Assembly: GCA_016713135.1 (NCBI GenBank)
Contig: JADJPR010000023.1
Span: 372,001 to 436,000, forward strand
Length of the DNA: 64,000 nucleotides
Reading direction: 5' to 3'
Origin: Rhodanobacteraceae bacterium
GTDB taxonomy: Bacteria; Pseudomonadota; Gammaproteobacteria; Xanthomonadales; SZUA-5
This document shows, piece after piece, positions 52,770 to 59,767 of this stretch (within the stretch, counting starts at the first letter, position 1; every line of letters starts with the position of its first letter). The notes under the pieces are model-generated. The model had not been told where the DNA came from. It saw only the letters and a list, made by a program, of their open reading frames with translations, and searched no databases. The position numbers were made by a program, and so were the translations under genes.

Positions 52770-53923
52770 GCGCTCCTCCGGATGCGGATGCGGCCAATCA
52801 CTTCCTGGCCTTCGTAGGAGGTGCTGCCGATCTCCACCTGGAGCGTGGCGTCGAGCATGATCTGTTCGCGCAGGCCTTCGAAACGGGTGGCATCCGGGGC
52901 GCGGATGGCCACTTCGAGCGCGCCGTCGCCGTAGACGAATCCTTGCAGTACCAGGCGGCTGTCGGCGGTCAGCATCGGCGCCAGGCCCTTGAGCAAGGCC
53001 AGCGCCTCGTTGCGCGCGGCGGCGTTGGGGCCGATGCGCGAGAATTCGGTGCGGATCTGGAAGGCCGGGTCGACCATGCGCTCGTCGGGGCCGAACACGC
53101 GGCGGAAGTCCGCCTCCAGCTCGGCCGCGAGCGCCGCCTCGGTCTGGCGCACACTCCAGACTTCCAGCGCCAGCGAAACGGTGTGCACGCCGACCGCCAC
53201 GAGGGCGACGATGGCAGCGATGCGCCACCAGCCAGCCCCGCCGCCGCTGCGCTGCGGCGGGGCGTAATCGCCCTGGCGCAGGTCCACCAGGCCGTCCTCG
53301 AGCGGCTGCAGCGAAATCCAGCGCAGCACCGAGTCGATCCGGCTGGCGCGGCCGAGATCGATCTCCTCGCCGCCGGTGGCGAGCACGCGCAGGCTCTCCA
53401 GCGGTTGGCCGGCAACCAGCGGGAACAAATCCGCCTCGCAGCCGCCGGCCAGGCCGCCCGCGGCGAAACTCGCGTGGCCGCCGTCCAGCAGCACATCGGC
53501 GCCGCGCTCGGGCCCGAGGAAAGCCGCCTCGGGAATGATCCGGTCTGGCTCCAGGCCGAGTTCGCGCAGCCGGCCGAGCAACTCATCGAGGCGCCGACGC
53601 TCGACCACCGCGACCCAGGTTTCGCTGCCCGCCAGGTTGAGCGGCGCCACCACCTGCAATTCGCCGATATCGCCCGCCACCCAGTCCTCGGCCAGGTAAG
53701 CCAGGCCGACGCGCCACTTCGCGCGCCCGGAAGCAGGCAGCGGCGCACGCCTGAGCACCAGGCTCTCGTCCGCCCAGACCACGAAGACCTGATCCGCCCG
53801 CGGCCAGCTGGCCGGCAGCTCGCTGCCGCCCGGCCCATGCACCACCCGGCCCCGCTCGTCGCGGCACAGCCACTCGATGGCGCCGGTCGACGCCACACGC
53901 AACCACAGTCGGATCTGGCTCAC
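52766..53923 (-). CDS. gspL: Type II secretion system protein L
   Basis: 385 residues from a GTG at 53923 (VSQIRLWLR). No Shine-Dalgarno is clear and the start lies 50 bases from a word-repeat hairpin; a longer frame through the repeat exists but is not protein-like. The cytosolic actin-like half (VFVVWADESLVLRRAPLP, RIIPEAAFLGPERG) is followed by a membrane helix (IAAIVALVAVGVHTVSLAL) and a small periplasmic domain (FEGLREQIMLDATLQVEIGS). Links the GspE ATPase to the membrane. Confidence 0.87.
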   Translation of the reverse strand: MSQIRLWLRVASTGAIEWLCRDERGRVVHGPGGSELPASWPRADQVFVVWADESLVLRRAPLPASGRAKWRVGLAYLAEDWVAGDIGELQVVAPLNLAGSETWVAVVERRRLDELLGRLRELGLEPDRIIPEAAFLGPERGADVLLDGGHASFAAGGLAGGCEADLFPLVAGQPLESLRVLATGGEEIDLGRASRIDSVLRWISLQPLEDGLVDLRQGDYAPPQRSGGGAGWWRIAAIVALVAVGVHTVSLALEVWSVRQTEAALAAELEADFRRVFGPDERMVDPAFQIRTEFSRIGPNAAARNEALALLKGLAPMLTADSRLVLQGFVYGDGALEVAIRAPDATRFEGLREQIMLDATLQVEIGSTSYEGQEVIGRIRIRRSA

Positions 53924-53974
53924 GGGGAAGGAACGGCGGAAGGCATGGGCGCGGAGTCTAGCGGGTGTGCGCCT

Positions 53975-54128
53975 ATGTTGGTTGTGGGCGCTGGCGCGGG
54001 TGTTGGTGTTGGTTGTTGGTGTTGGAAAGGGCGAACTGCGGCTTCGCCCGCCCTCCTGCGACCATGCGGTGATTCCTGCACTTGCGCGCCTTTGCTTGTA
54101 CCAACACCAACACCAACAACCAACACCC
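53975..54128. repeat. Word-repeat hairpin, GTGTTG/GTTGTGG family, inside gsp operon
   Basis: Left words TTGGTTGTGGGCG and GTGTTGGTGTTGGTTGTTGG with GTGTTGG (53977-54025) pair with right CCAACACCAACACCAACAAC and CAACACCC (54101-54128). It lies in the 219 bases between gspK and gspL, the longest gap but one inside the secretion genes. Confidence 0.85.
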
Positions 54129-54142
54129 ATGACGCCCTGGCG

Positions 54143-55360
54143 TCATTCGTACGCGGTCTGCATCCGCTGGAGCACGCGGCCGCCGGCGCCGGCGCGTTGC
54201 AGCAAGCTCCAGAAGCGGTAGCTGCGGCCGCCGAGTTCGACATCGGAGCGGGCGAGGAAGTAGCGGCTGGAGACCTTGAGGTCCTGCAGGGCCGCCGGAT
54301 CGAGGGCGATGCCGGCGCTGCCCAGGGCGTCGACCAGTTCGGTCATCGAGCGGTACTTGGCCTGGCCGCCCTGGATCAGGCGCTTGGCCAGGTCCAGGCT
54401 GATTCCGTCGGCCAGACTCATCATGCCCGCGGCGCTCATGGTGTTGATGTTGAGGCCGACATCCAGCGGCAGGGCGCTCACTTCCGGGGCGAGGCGCTGG
54501 TAGACCTTGTCGTCGATGCCCTTGACCCGGCGCAGTTCGGAGACATGCACGAACGGGCGATTGCCGGCGCGGTACGGCGGATCCGCGCGCAGGTAGTCCA
54601 GATCCTCGGCACCCTGCTGCGAAGGCTGGTTGTCGCTGTCGATCCAGTCGCTGACTGCATCCAGCAGCGCCGGCGGCAGTTCCAGCGCGGCCAGCAGCCT
54701 TCCGAAGCGTGCCTGCGCCACCGGGTCGCGCGCGCCGTTGCGCACCAGGGTGTTGAGGTTGAAGCGCCCGTCGAGGTCCACTAACGCACCGCCGACCTGG
54801 CCGCCCGGCACCGGCAGCGGCGGCAGCGTGCGTGCCCACTGGTCGCTGCGCGTGTCGATGCCGTCGCCGTTGTCGAGGTCGCGCTTGAGCAGCACCAGCG
54901 CGAAGTCCTCCATCCCCTGCGCCAACAGGTACGCCTCCTGCAGCCGCGCCTGCGAGTCGCCGCGGCTGATCCCGGCGGCAGTCACCCCGAACAGCCGAGT
55001 GGCGATCAACGCGGCGAGCGCCACCACCAGCAGGGCGAGCAGCAGGGCAACCCCGCGTTGGGCGTGGCGGGCGCCGGGCGGTGTGCGGGTTCCGGCTGGC
55101 GTGCGTTGGTTGTTGGTTGTCGGTTGTTGGTTGTTGGCGGCAAAAGCACCGGCACGCCGCAGGGCCGTGGGAGCGGCTTCAGCCGCGATCTCTTGCCGGC
55201 AACCGCAGGCAAGATCGCGGACAGAGTCCGCTCCCACAGGCCCACGGCACACCGGCTCCCGCCGCCAACAACCAACAACCAACAACCAACAACCCTGCGC
55301 AACCCCGTCCCTGCGAGAAGGCGCGCCCGCCGCCTGGTCCAACTTCGACTCGCCGTTCAT
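54143..55360 (-). CDS. gspK: Type II secretion minor pseudopilin K, with N-terminal insertion
   Basis: 405 residues from the ATG at 55360, which overlaps the gspJ stop (ATGA). The processed protein should start at Val104, in HAQRG-VALLLALLVVALA. No usable start codon lies between 55360 and that site, so the leader is 103 residues long instead of the usual 6-10. Residues about 23-85 (containing GCWLLVVGCW and NNQQPTTNNQ) are the translation of a word-repeat hairpin inserted in frame. The mature part has LQEAYLLAQGMEDFALVLL, FNLNTLVRNG, RPFVHVSELRRVKGI and INTMSAAGMMSLA, all typical of GspK. Whether it is still processed is open. Confidence 0.8.
   Translation of the reverse strand: MNGESKLDQAAGAPSRRDGVAQGCWLLVVGCWRREPVCRGPVGADSVRDLACGCRQEIAAEAAPTALRRAGAFAANNQQPTTNNQRTPAGTRTPPGARHAQRGVALLLALLVVALAALIATRLFGVTAAGISRGDSQARLQEAYLLAQGMEDFALVLLKRDLDNGDGIDTRSDQWARTLPPLPVPGGQVGGALVDLDGRFNLNTLVRNGARDPVAQARFGRLLAALELPPALLDAVSDWIDSDNQPSQQGAEDLDYLRADPPYRAGNRPFVHVSELRRVKGIDDKVYQRLAPEVSALPLDVGLNINTMSAAGMMSLADGISLDLAKRLIQGGQAKYRSMTELVDALGSAGIALDPAALQDLKVSSRYFLARSDVELGGRSYRFWSLLQRAGAGGRVLQRMQTAYE
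55104..55294. repeat. Word-repeat hairpin, GTTGTTG family, inside gspK
   Basis: Arms GTTGGTTGTTGGTTGTCGGT and more (55104-55137) and complement CCAACAACCAACAACCAACA (55265-55294). The spacer contains a REP palindrome with GTGGGAGCGGCTTCAGCCGC (55170-55189) and GTCCGCTCCCAC (55228-55239). It lies in the 5' part of gspK and is read in frame. Confidence 0.9.
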
Positions 55361-55965
55361 CGCGGCGACTCCGGCAGCTCGACCAGGCGGATCACCTCGC
55401 CGATGTCCTTGAGCGTGAGTGTCACCTCGACCGCGCGCGGCAGGCGCTCGGGCGCGGTGATGCCGGTGCGCGGGGGCCACTGGTCGAGACGCTGGCGCCC
55501 GGCCGCCACGAAGCGCCAGCCGATGCGCTCGACATCGCCGAGCACCCGCCGGGTGCGCGAGGTGTCGCGCGGGCTGCGGTCGAGCACCGCATCGCGCGAG
55601 CGCCAGAGCGCACCGTCGATCAGCGCGTAACGCACCCGCAACGCCGCGGCGCGCACGCCCTCGCGCGAGCTGGTCAGGTCGAGCACGGTCCATTCGGCGG
55701 CGACGCCGCTGCCCACCAGCGCCGGCTGCTCCTCGCCATACGGCCCGCGCGCCGGCCGCGCCAATGCCTGGCGCAAATCGCGCTCGATGCCGAGCACCGC
55801 CAACTCCAGCTCGCGCTGCCGCTGCGCCCGCGTCTCCAGGCCCTCGCGGCTGCGCAGCAAGAGGTCGAGGCCGGAATAGGCCATCGTCGCCACCACCGCG
55901 AACACCGCGATGGCGACGATCAGTTCGAGCAGGGTGAAGCCGTGGGAAGCAGGAAAGCGGGGCAA
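55357..55965 (-). CDS. gspJ: Type II secretion minor pseudopilin J
   Basis: 202 residues from a TTG at 55965; there is no ATG or GTG in a sensible place because a G-rich repeat element abuts the gene. Prepilin site HG-FTLLELIVAIAVFAVVA with Glu at +5, then the GspJ fold: ELELAVLGIERDLRQALARP, LRVRYALIDGALWRSRDAVL and a C-terminal VEVTLTLKDIGEVIRLVELP. It caps the pseudopilus tip with GspI and GspK. Confidence 0.87.
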   Translation of the reverse strand: MPRFPASHGFTLLELIVAIAVFAVVATMAYSGLDLLLRSREGLETRAQRQRELELAVLGIERDLRQALARPARGPYGEEQPALVGSGVAAEWTVLDLTSSREGVRAAALRVRYALIDGALWRSRDAVLDRSPRDTSRTRRVLGDVERIGWRFVAAGRQRLDQWPPRTGITAPERLPRAVEVTLTLKDIGEVIRLVELPESPR

Positions 55966-56214
55966 GGGGCGGGGGAGGGGGGCGCGGGCGGCCCGCGGGG
56001 GGGGGGGCGGGGGGCGGGGGGGGGGGGGGGCGGGGGGGGGGGGGGGGGGGGCCTGCCCCGCCCGCTTGAATGGCCGGGGAAGGGGCGGGGGTCAGGGGAC
56101 GGAGACTGATGCCCGCATTGCCTCATCGGAGGCTCGCAGCCGACGTCCAAGAATGCGGAGAGCGTCATGAGCGCCGGAGACCTGTCCCCCTGCCCCCCGA
56201 CCCCAGCCCCGCTT
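55965..56214. repeat. Poly-G tract and GGGTCAGGGGAC hairpin
   Basis: Homopolymer G runs of 11 (55997-56007), 6, 15 (56016-56030) and 20 (56032-56051) interrupted by single C's, then words GGGGTCAGGGGACGGAGAC (56088-56106) paired with CCTGTCCCCCTGCCCCCCGA (56180-56199). It fills the 262 bases between gspI and gspJ. On the coding strand of the operon it is C-rich. Sequencing error is possible in the long runs. Confidence 0.75.
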
Positions 56215-56227
56215 TTAGATCCCCCGC

Positions 56228-56611
56228 TCATTCCGCCCGATCCCGCCCACTGGCAAAGCCGGTCAGCGTGACCAGCGGCTGGTCCGAGTCGACCGAGGCA
56301 TCCACCGGGAACACCTGGGCATCGAGGCGGCGGATGTCGCCGTCGGGGGTGTCGCTGACGGTCAGGCGCCAGGGCCACAGGTGGCCAGCCATGCGGCTCT
56401 GGCCTTCGCGCACGCCGGGCAGCGGGAAGGGCTCGTTCAAGCGGGTTTCTGCGATCAGGTTTGCCGCCACCCAGCGCGCGTAGCTGCCGTCGCGCAGGAT
56501 CTCCGCCGCGCGCGCCTGCTCGCCGACCGCGCGCACCGAGGCCGCGAGCGCGATCGCCAGCACTGCCAGCGCGACCAGTACCTCGATCAGGGTAAAACCC
56601 CGCGTTCTCAC
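56228..56611 (-). CDS. gspI: Type II secretion minor pseudopilin I
   Basis: 127 residues from a GTG that overlaps the gspH stop (GTGA). Prepilin site RTRG-FTLIEVLVALAVLAIALA with Glu at +5. Then YARWVAANLIAETRLNEP and MAGHLWPWRLTVSDTPDGDIRR, in line with the GspI family. Length typical. Part of the pseudopilus tip complex with J and K. The repeat element that separates it from gspJ begins 14 bases after its stop. Confidence 0.87.
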   Translation of the reverse strand: MRTRGFTLIEVLVALAVLAIALAASVRAVGEQARAAEILRDGSYARWVAANLIAETRLNEPFPLPGVREGQSRMAGHLWPWRLTVSDTPDGDIRRLDAQVFPVDASVDSDQPLVTLTGFASGRDRAE

Positions 56612-57102
56612 GGCTTTCCGTCCCAACGCCCGAGCTCGCTGACGCCCTCGCGATTCAATGCGACACGCCACCCTTCGCGGGCACCTACAAGGGCGATGAC
56701 GATGTCGTGCTCGCCGATGTCGCCGGTGGGCGCGCACAGCAGTTGTGGTTTCTCTGGCAGGATCTTCGGCAGCGGCTCGTCGGCGCCCGGCTCGACCAGG
56801 GCCAGTCCGGCGCGCACCGGATGGATCTGCAGCGGCCCGCTGCGCTCCACCATCTTCCAGCCATTCGCGCCGAGCTCGTAGCCGGCGTACTTGTCCAGCG
56901 CATAACCGAAACCTGCAAACCGTCCTTCGATCACCGCCTCGTCGCACAGCAGTTGCAGCACGCGGTACATGCGCTGCGCCTCGTCCTCGACCGCCCGGTC
57001 GCCGGCGGTGCCGCGCGCCGACAGCAACACGGCGCCGGAGATGATGGCGATCACGGCGACCACCACCAGGATCTCCAGCAGCGTGAAACCGCGCTGGCGC
57101 AT
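56608..57102 (-). CDS. gspH: Type II secretion minor pseudopilin H
   Basis: 164 residues from the ATG at 57102; its start overlaps the gspG stop (TGATG). Prepilin site QRG-FTLLEILVVVAVIAIIS with Glu at +5. The rest (QRMYRVLQLLCDEAVIEGRF and GFGYALDKYAGYELG) is GspH-like. An upstream frame from 57222 runs through gspG and is rejected. It bridges the main pilus and the tip. Confidence 0.87.
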   Translation of the reverse strand: MRQRGFTLLEILVVVAVIAIISGAVLLSARGTAGDRAVEDEAQRMYRVLQLLCDEAVIEGRFAGFGYALDKYAGYELGANGWKMVERSGPLQIHPVRAGLALVEPGADEPLPKILPEKPQLLCAPTGDIGEHDIVIALVGAREGWRVALNREGVSELGRWDGKP

Positions 57103-57533
57103 CACCAGTTCCCGATGTCCGCTCCCTCGCCCTCGCCGCCCGGCTTGCCGTCGGCGCCCATCGAATAGACGTCGAAATCGCCACGCTGGCCGGGGCTCAG
57201 GTACTGGTAAGGTTGGTTCCACGGATCTGTCGGCAACTTGGAGACATAGGGCTTCCAGTTCGGCGCCGGCGGATTCCCGCTGGGCCGCTGCATCAGCGCC
57301 TCCAGGCCCTGCTGCGTGCTCGGATACTGACCGTTGTCCATCTTGTACAGCTGCAGGGCAGAAGCAAGCGACTGGATGTCGCTCGTTGCACGCGAAATCT
57401 TGGCTTCATCCACCCGACCAACCAGGTTGACCACCACCACAGTCGACAGGATCGCAATGATCGCGACCACCACCATGATCTCGAGCAGCGTGAAGCCGCG
57501 CTGGGCGCGCGTGGTGCGGTACGGCAATCGCAT
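57102..57533 (-). CDS. gspG: Type II secretion major pseudopilin G
   Basis: 143 residues from ATG 57533. Prepilin site AQRG-FTLLEIMVVVAIIAIL, Glu at +5, and the C-terminal calcium and loop motifs of GspG (DEAKISRATSDIQSLASALQ, YKMDNGQYPSTQQGLEAL, PTDPWNQPYQYLSPG, DVYSMGADGKPGG). It forms the pseudopilus fibre. First gene of the G-H-I-J-K-L-M-N run. gspC, D, E and F are not in the window. Confidence 0.95.
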   Translation of the reverse strand: MRLPYRTTRAQRGFTLLEIMVVVAIIAILSTVVVVNLVGRVDEAKISRATSDIQSLASALQLYKMDNGQYPSTQQGLEALMQRPSGNPPAPNWKPYVSKLPTDPWNQPYQYLSPGQRGDFDVYSMGADGKPGGEGEGADIGNW

Positions 57534-57636
57534 GAACCGGTTCCTGGCAATGTTGCTGCGTCGATCATAGCCGAGTGCCCCGCGGGCGCCGGTTTCGTGC
57601 GGATGAAGACGCCGCGCCAACCAAGGAGAACTTCAT

Positions 57637-57712
57637 TTGTCCGCAAAGGACGCAAAGGACGCGAAGAAAAGCTCTTGATTCCCTTTGCATTCTTTGCGTC
57701 CTTTGCGGACGA
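57637..57712. repeat. Word-repeat hairpin, GGACGCAAA family
   Basis: Left TTGTCCGCAAAGGACGCAAAG (57637-57657) pairs with right words CTTTGCGTCC and TTTGCGGACG (57692-57712). The spacer is short, about 34 bases, with more words in it. It lies between the divergent gspG and bioA starts. Confidence 0.85.
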
Positions 57713-57799
57713 AAAGCAGTTCTCCGCCAGCCGCAGGCCTCGTCCGCACGGCAAGTCACTCTGGCTATCCTCGCAAGATTGCTCACGCCAGGACCGCGC

Positions 57800-59122
57800 A
57801 TGACCCGCAACGCCGCCCTCGCCGCACGCGATCTCAAGGTCCTGTGGCATCCGTGCACGCAGATGTCGGACCACGAATGGCTGCCGATGGTTCCGATCGT
57901 CCGCGGCCAGGGTTGCTGGCTGGAGGATGCCGACGGCAAGCGCTATTTCGATGCGGTGTCGTCCTGGTGGGTCAACCTGTTCGGGCACGCGCACCCGCAC
58001 ATCAGCGAGGCGGTCGCGCAGCAGGCGGCGACGCTGGAGCACGTGATCCTCGCCGGCTTCACCCATGAGCCCGCGGTGACCCTGGCCGAGCGCCTGCTGG
58101 CGCTCGCGGGGCAGCCCTACGCCAAGGTGCTGTACGCCGATTCGGGCTCGGCGGCGATCGAGATCGCCCTCAAGCTCAGCTTCCACTACTGGCGCAACTG
58201 TGGCGAGGCTGCGCGCACGCGTTTCGTGGTTCTGGACGGCGGCTACCACGGCGAGACCCTGGGCGCGCTGTCGATGACCCAGGTGCCGCTGTACCGGGAA
58301 ACCTACGGGCCGCTGCTGCTGCAGCCGCTGGTAGCGCCGGCGCCGGTCGATGGCGGCATCGCCGCGGCGGATGCGGCCGCCGATGCACTCGATGCGCTGC
58401 TTGCCGCACACGCGGACGAGGTCTGCGCGGTGCTGGTCGAGCCACTGGTGCAGTGCGCCGCCGGCATGCGCATGCACCACCCGCGGTTCCTGCTGCGCCT
58501 GCGCGAGATCTGCAGCCGCCACCGGGTGCACTGGATCGGCGACGAGATCGCGGTGGGCTTCGGTCGCACCGGCAGCCTGTTCGCGCACCAGCAAGCGGGG
58601 GTGAAGCCGGATTTCCTGTGCCTGGCCAAGGGCCTGACCGGCGGCTACCTGCCGCTGTCGGCAGTGCTGACCAGTGACGCGGTGTACCAGGCTTTTTACG
58701 ACGATTACGCCAGCTTGCGCGCCTTCCTGCATTCGCACAGCTACAGCGGCAATGCGCTCGCGTGTGCGGCGGCGAATGCCACCCTGGACCTGCTCGACGA
58801 TCCGGCGCTGATGCCGCGCATCGAGCGCCTGGGCGCCGCACTGGAGCAGGCGCTGTCGCCTTTGCTTGGCCACCGGCATGTGACGCGGCTGCGACGCACG
58901 GGACTGATCGTGGCCGCCGACCTGGTCGATTCCGATGGCGCTCCCTGGCCGTGGCAGCAGCGCCGCGGCCTGCGGGTCTACCAGCATGGGCTGGCGCAGG
59001 GCGCGCTGCTGCGGCCGCTCGCCAACACTGTCTACTTCATGCCGCCCTATGCCGCCAGCGAGGACGAATTGCGCTGGCTCGCCGGGGTGGCCATCGAGGG
59101 CATCGGAATTGCCTCGCGGTAG
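57800..59122 (+). CDS. bioA: Adenosylmethionine-8-amino-7-oxononanoate aminotransferase
   Basis: 440 residues from ATG 57800. Makes DAPA from KAPA in biotin synthesis, PLP-dependent with SAM as amino donor. KVLWHPCTQMSDHEWLPM, FDAVSSWWVNLFGHAHP, YHGETLGALSM, GDEIAVGFGRTGSLFAH and the PLP lysine in CLAKGLTGGYLPLSAVL are all typical, and the C-terminal YFMPPYAASEDEL completes it. No other bio gene is in the window. The word-repeat hairpin upstream leaves about 88 bases for a promoter, which I cannot define. Confidence 0.95.
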   Translation: MTRNAALAARDLKVLWHPCTQMSDHEWLPMVPIVRGQGCWLEDADGKRYFDAVSSWWVNLFGHAHPHISEAVAQQAATLEHVILAGFTHEPAVTLAERLLALAGQPYAKVLYADSGSAAIEIALKLSFHYWRNCGEAARTRFVVLDGGYHGETLGALSMTQVPLYRETYGPLLLQPLVAPAPVDGGIAAADAAADALDALLAAHADEVCAVLVEPLVQCAAGMRMHHPRFLLRLREICSRHRVHWIGDEIAVGFGRTGSLFAHQQAGVKPDFLCLAKGLTGGYLPLSAVLTSDAVYQAFYDDYASLRAFLHSHSYSGNALACAAANATLDLLDDPALMPRIERLGAALEQALSPLLGHRHVTRLRRTGLIVAADLVDSDGAPWPWQQRRGLRVYQHGLAQGALLRPLANTVYFMPPYAASEDELRWLAGVAIEGIGIASR

Positions 59123-59159
59123 TAGCCGTACCCGACGCTCGAAAAGGAAGGGCGTTTGG

Positions 59160-59232
59160 TCCGCAAAGGACGCAAAAGACGCAAAGAAGATCAAACGCTT
59201 TCCTTTGCGTCCATTGCGTCCTTTGCGGACAA
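59160..59232. repeat. Word-repeat hairpin, GGACGCAAA family
   Basis: Left TCCGCAAAGGACGCAAAAGA (59160-59179) and right words CTTTGCGTCCATTGCGTCC and TTTGCGGAC (59203-59230) pair. Spacer about 23 bases. It lies between bioA and the cold-shock terminator. Confidence 0.85.
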
Positions 59233-59271
59233 GATCTCCTGGCCTGACCGCTTCGCTCGTGGACCCATGAA

Positions 59272-59305
59272 CACAAAACCCACCGCTGCTCGCGCAGCGG
59301 TGGGT
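59272..59305 (-). terminator. Terminator of the cold-shock gene
   Basis: On the minus strand a perfect 12-bp stem ACCCACCGCTGC / GCAGCGGTGGGT with a 4-base loop is followed by TTTTGTG. It lies 31 bases after the cold-shock stop codon. Confidence 0.9.
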
Positions 59306-59335
59306 TTGAAGGGTGTCGCTATGAAGGCAGCGCGA

Positions 59336-59545
59336 TCAGATCGCCTGCACTTCCTCGGCCTGGAAGCCCTTCTGGCCCTTGACGACCTTGAAGCTCACCT
59401 TCTGGCCTTCCTTCAGGGTCTTGAAGCCATTGCCCTGAATGGCGCGGAAGTGCACGAACACGTCCTCACCGCCTTCACGGCTGATGAACCCAAAGCCCTT
59501 GGCGTCGTTGAACCACTTGACGGTGCCGACCTGACGATCCGACAT
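59336..59545 (-). CDS. Cold-shock domain protein (CspA family)
   Basis: 69 residues from ATG 59545 (MSDRQVGTVKWFNDAKG). RNA-binding motifs RNP1 (KGFGFISRE) and RNP2 (DVFVHFRAI) are intact. A single-stranded nucleic-acid chaperone in the cytosol. The likely promoter at 59710-59737 leaves a 5' leader of about 155-160 bases, as in cold-induced csp mRNAs, and a perfect terminator follows. Confidence 0.93.
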   Translation of the reverse strand: MSDRQVGTVKWFNDAKGFGFISREGGEDVFVHFRAIQGNGFKTLKEGQKVSFKVVKGQKGFQAEEVQAI

Positions 59546-59709
59546 CTTTGCTATCTCCGAACTTCTAACTGAACTATGGCCTACCCGACACGGGTACACC
59601 GGACTACTGGTGTGCAGGGTTACAGCGGCTTGTAGCGATGGAGCGGATCGTTCTGGATCAGCGCCGCATCGAGCAACCGAGGCGACGCCCTGGCATACGC
59701 AGCGCGGGC

Positions 59710-59737
59710 ATTGTAACGGAATCGTGAGACCTGTCGA
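59710..59737 (-). promoter_or_regulatory. Promoter of the cold-shock gene with long 5' leader
   Basis: On the minus strand TCGACA (59737-59732) and TACAAT (59715-59710) are 16 bases apart. Transcription from about 59703 gives a leader near 158 bases, in the range of cspA-type leaders that refold at low temperature. Confidence 0.5.
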
Positions 59738-59767
59738 TACCCTGAACGAATCGCAAGTGCTTCGAAT

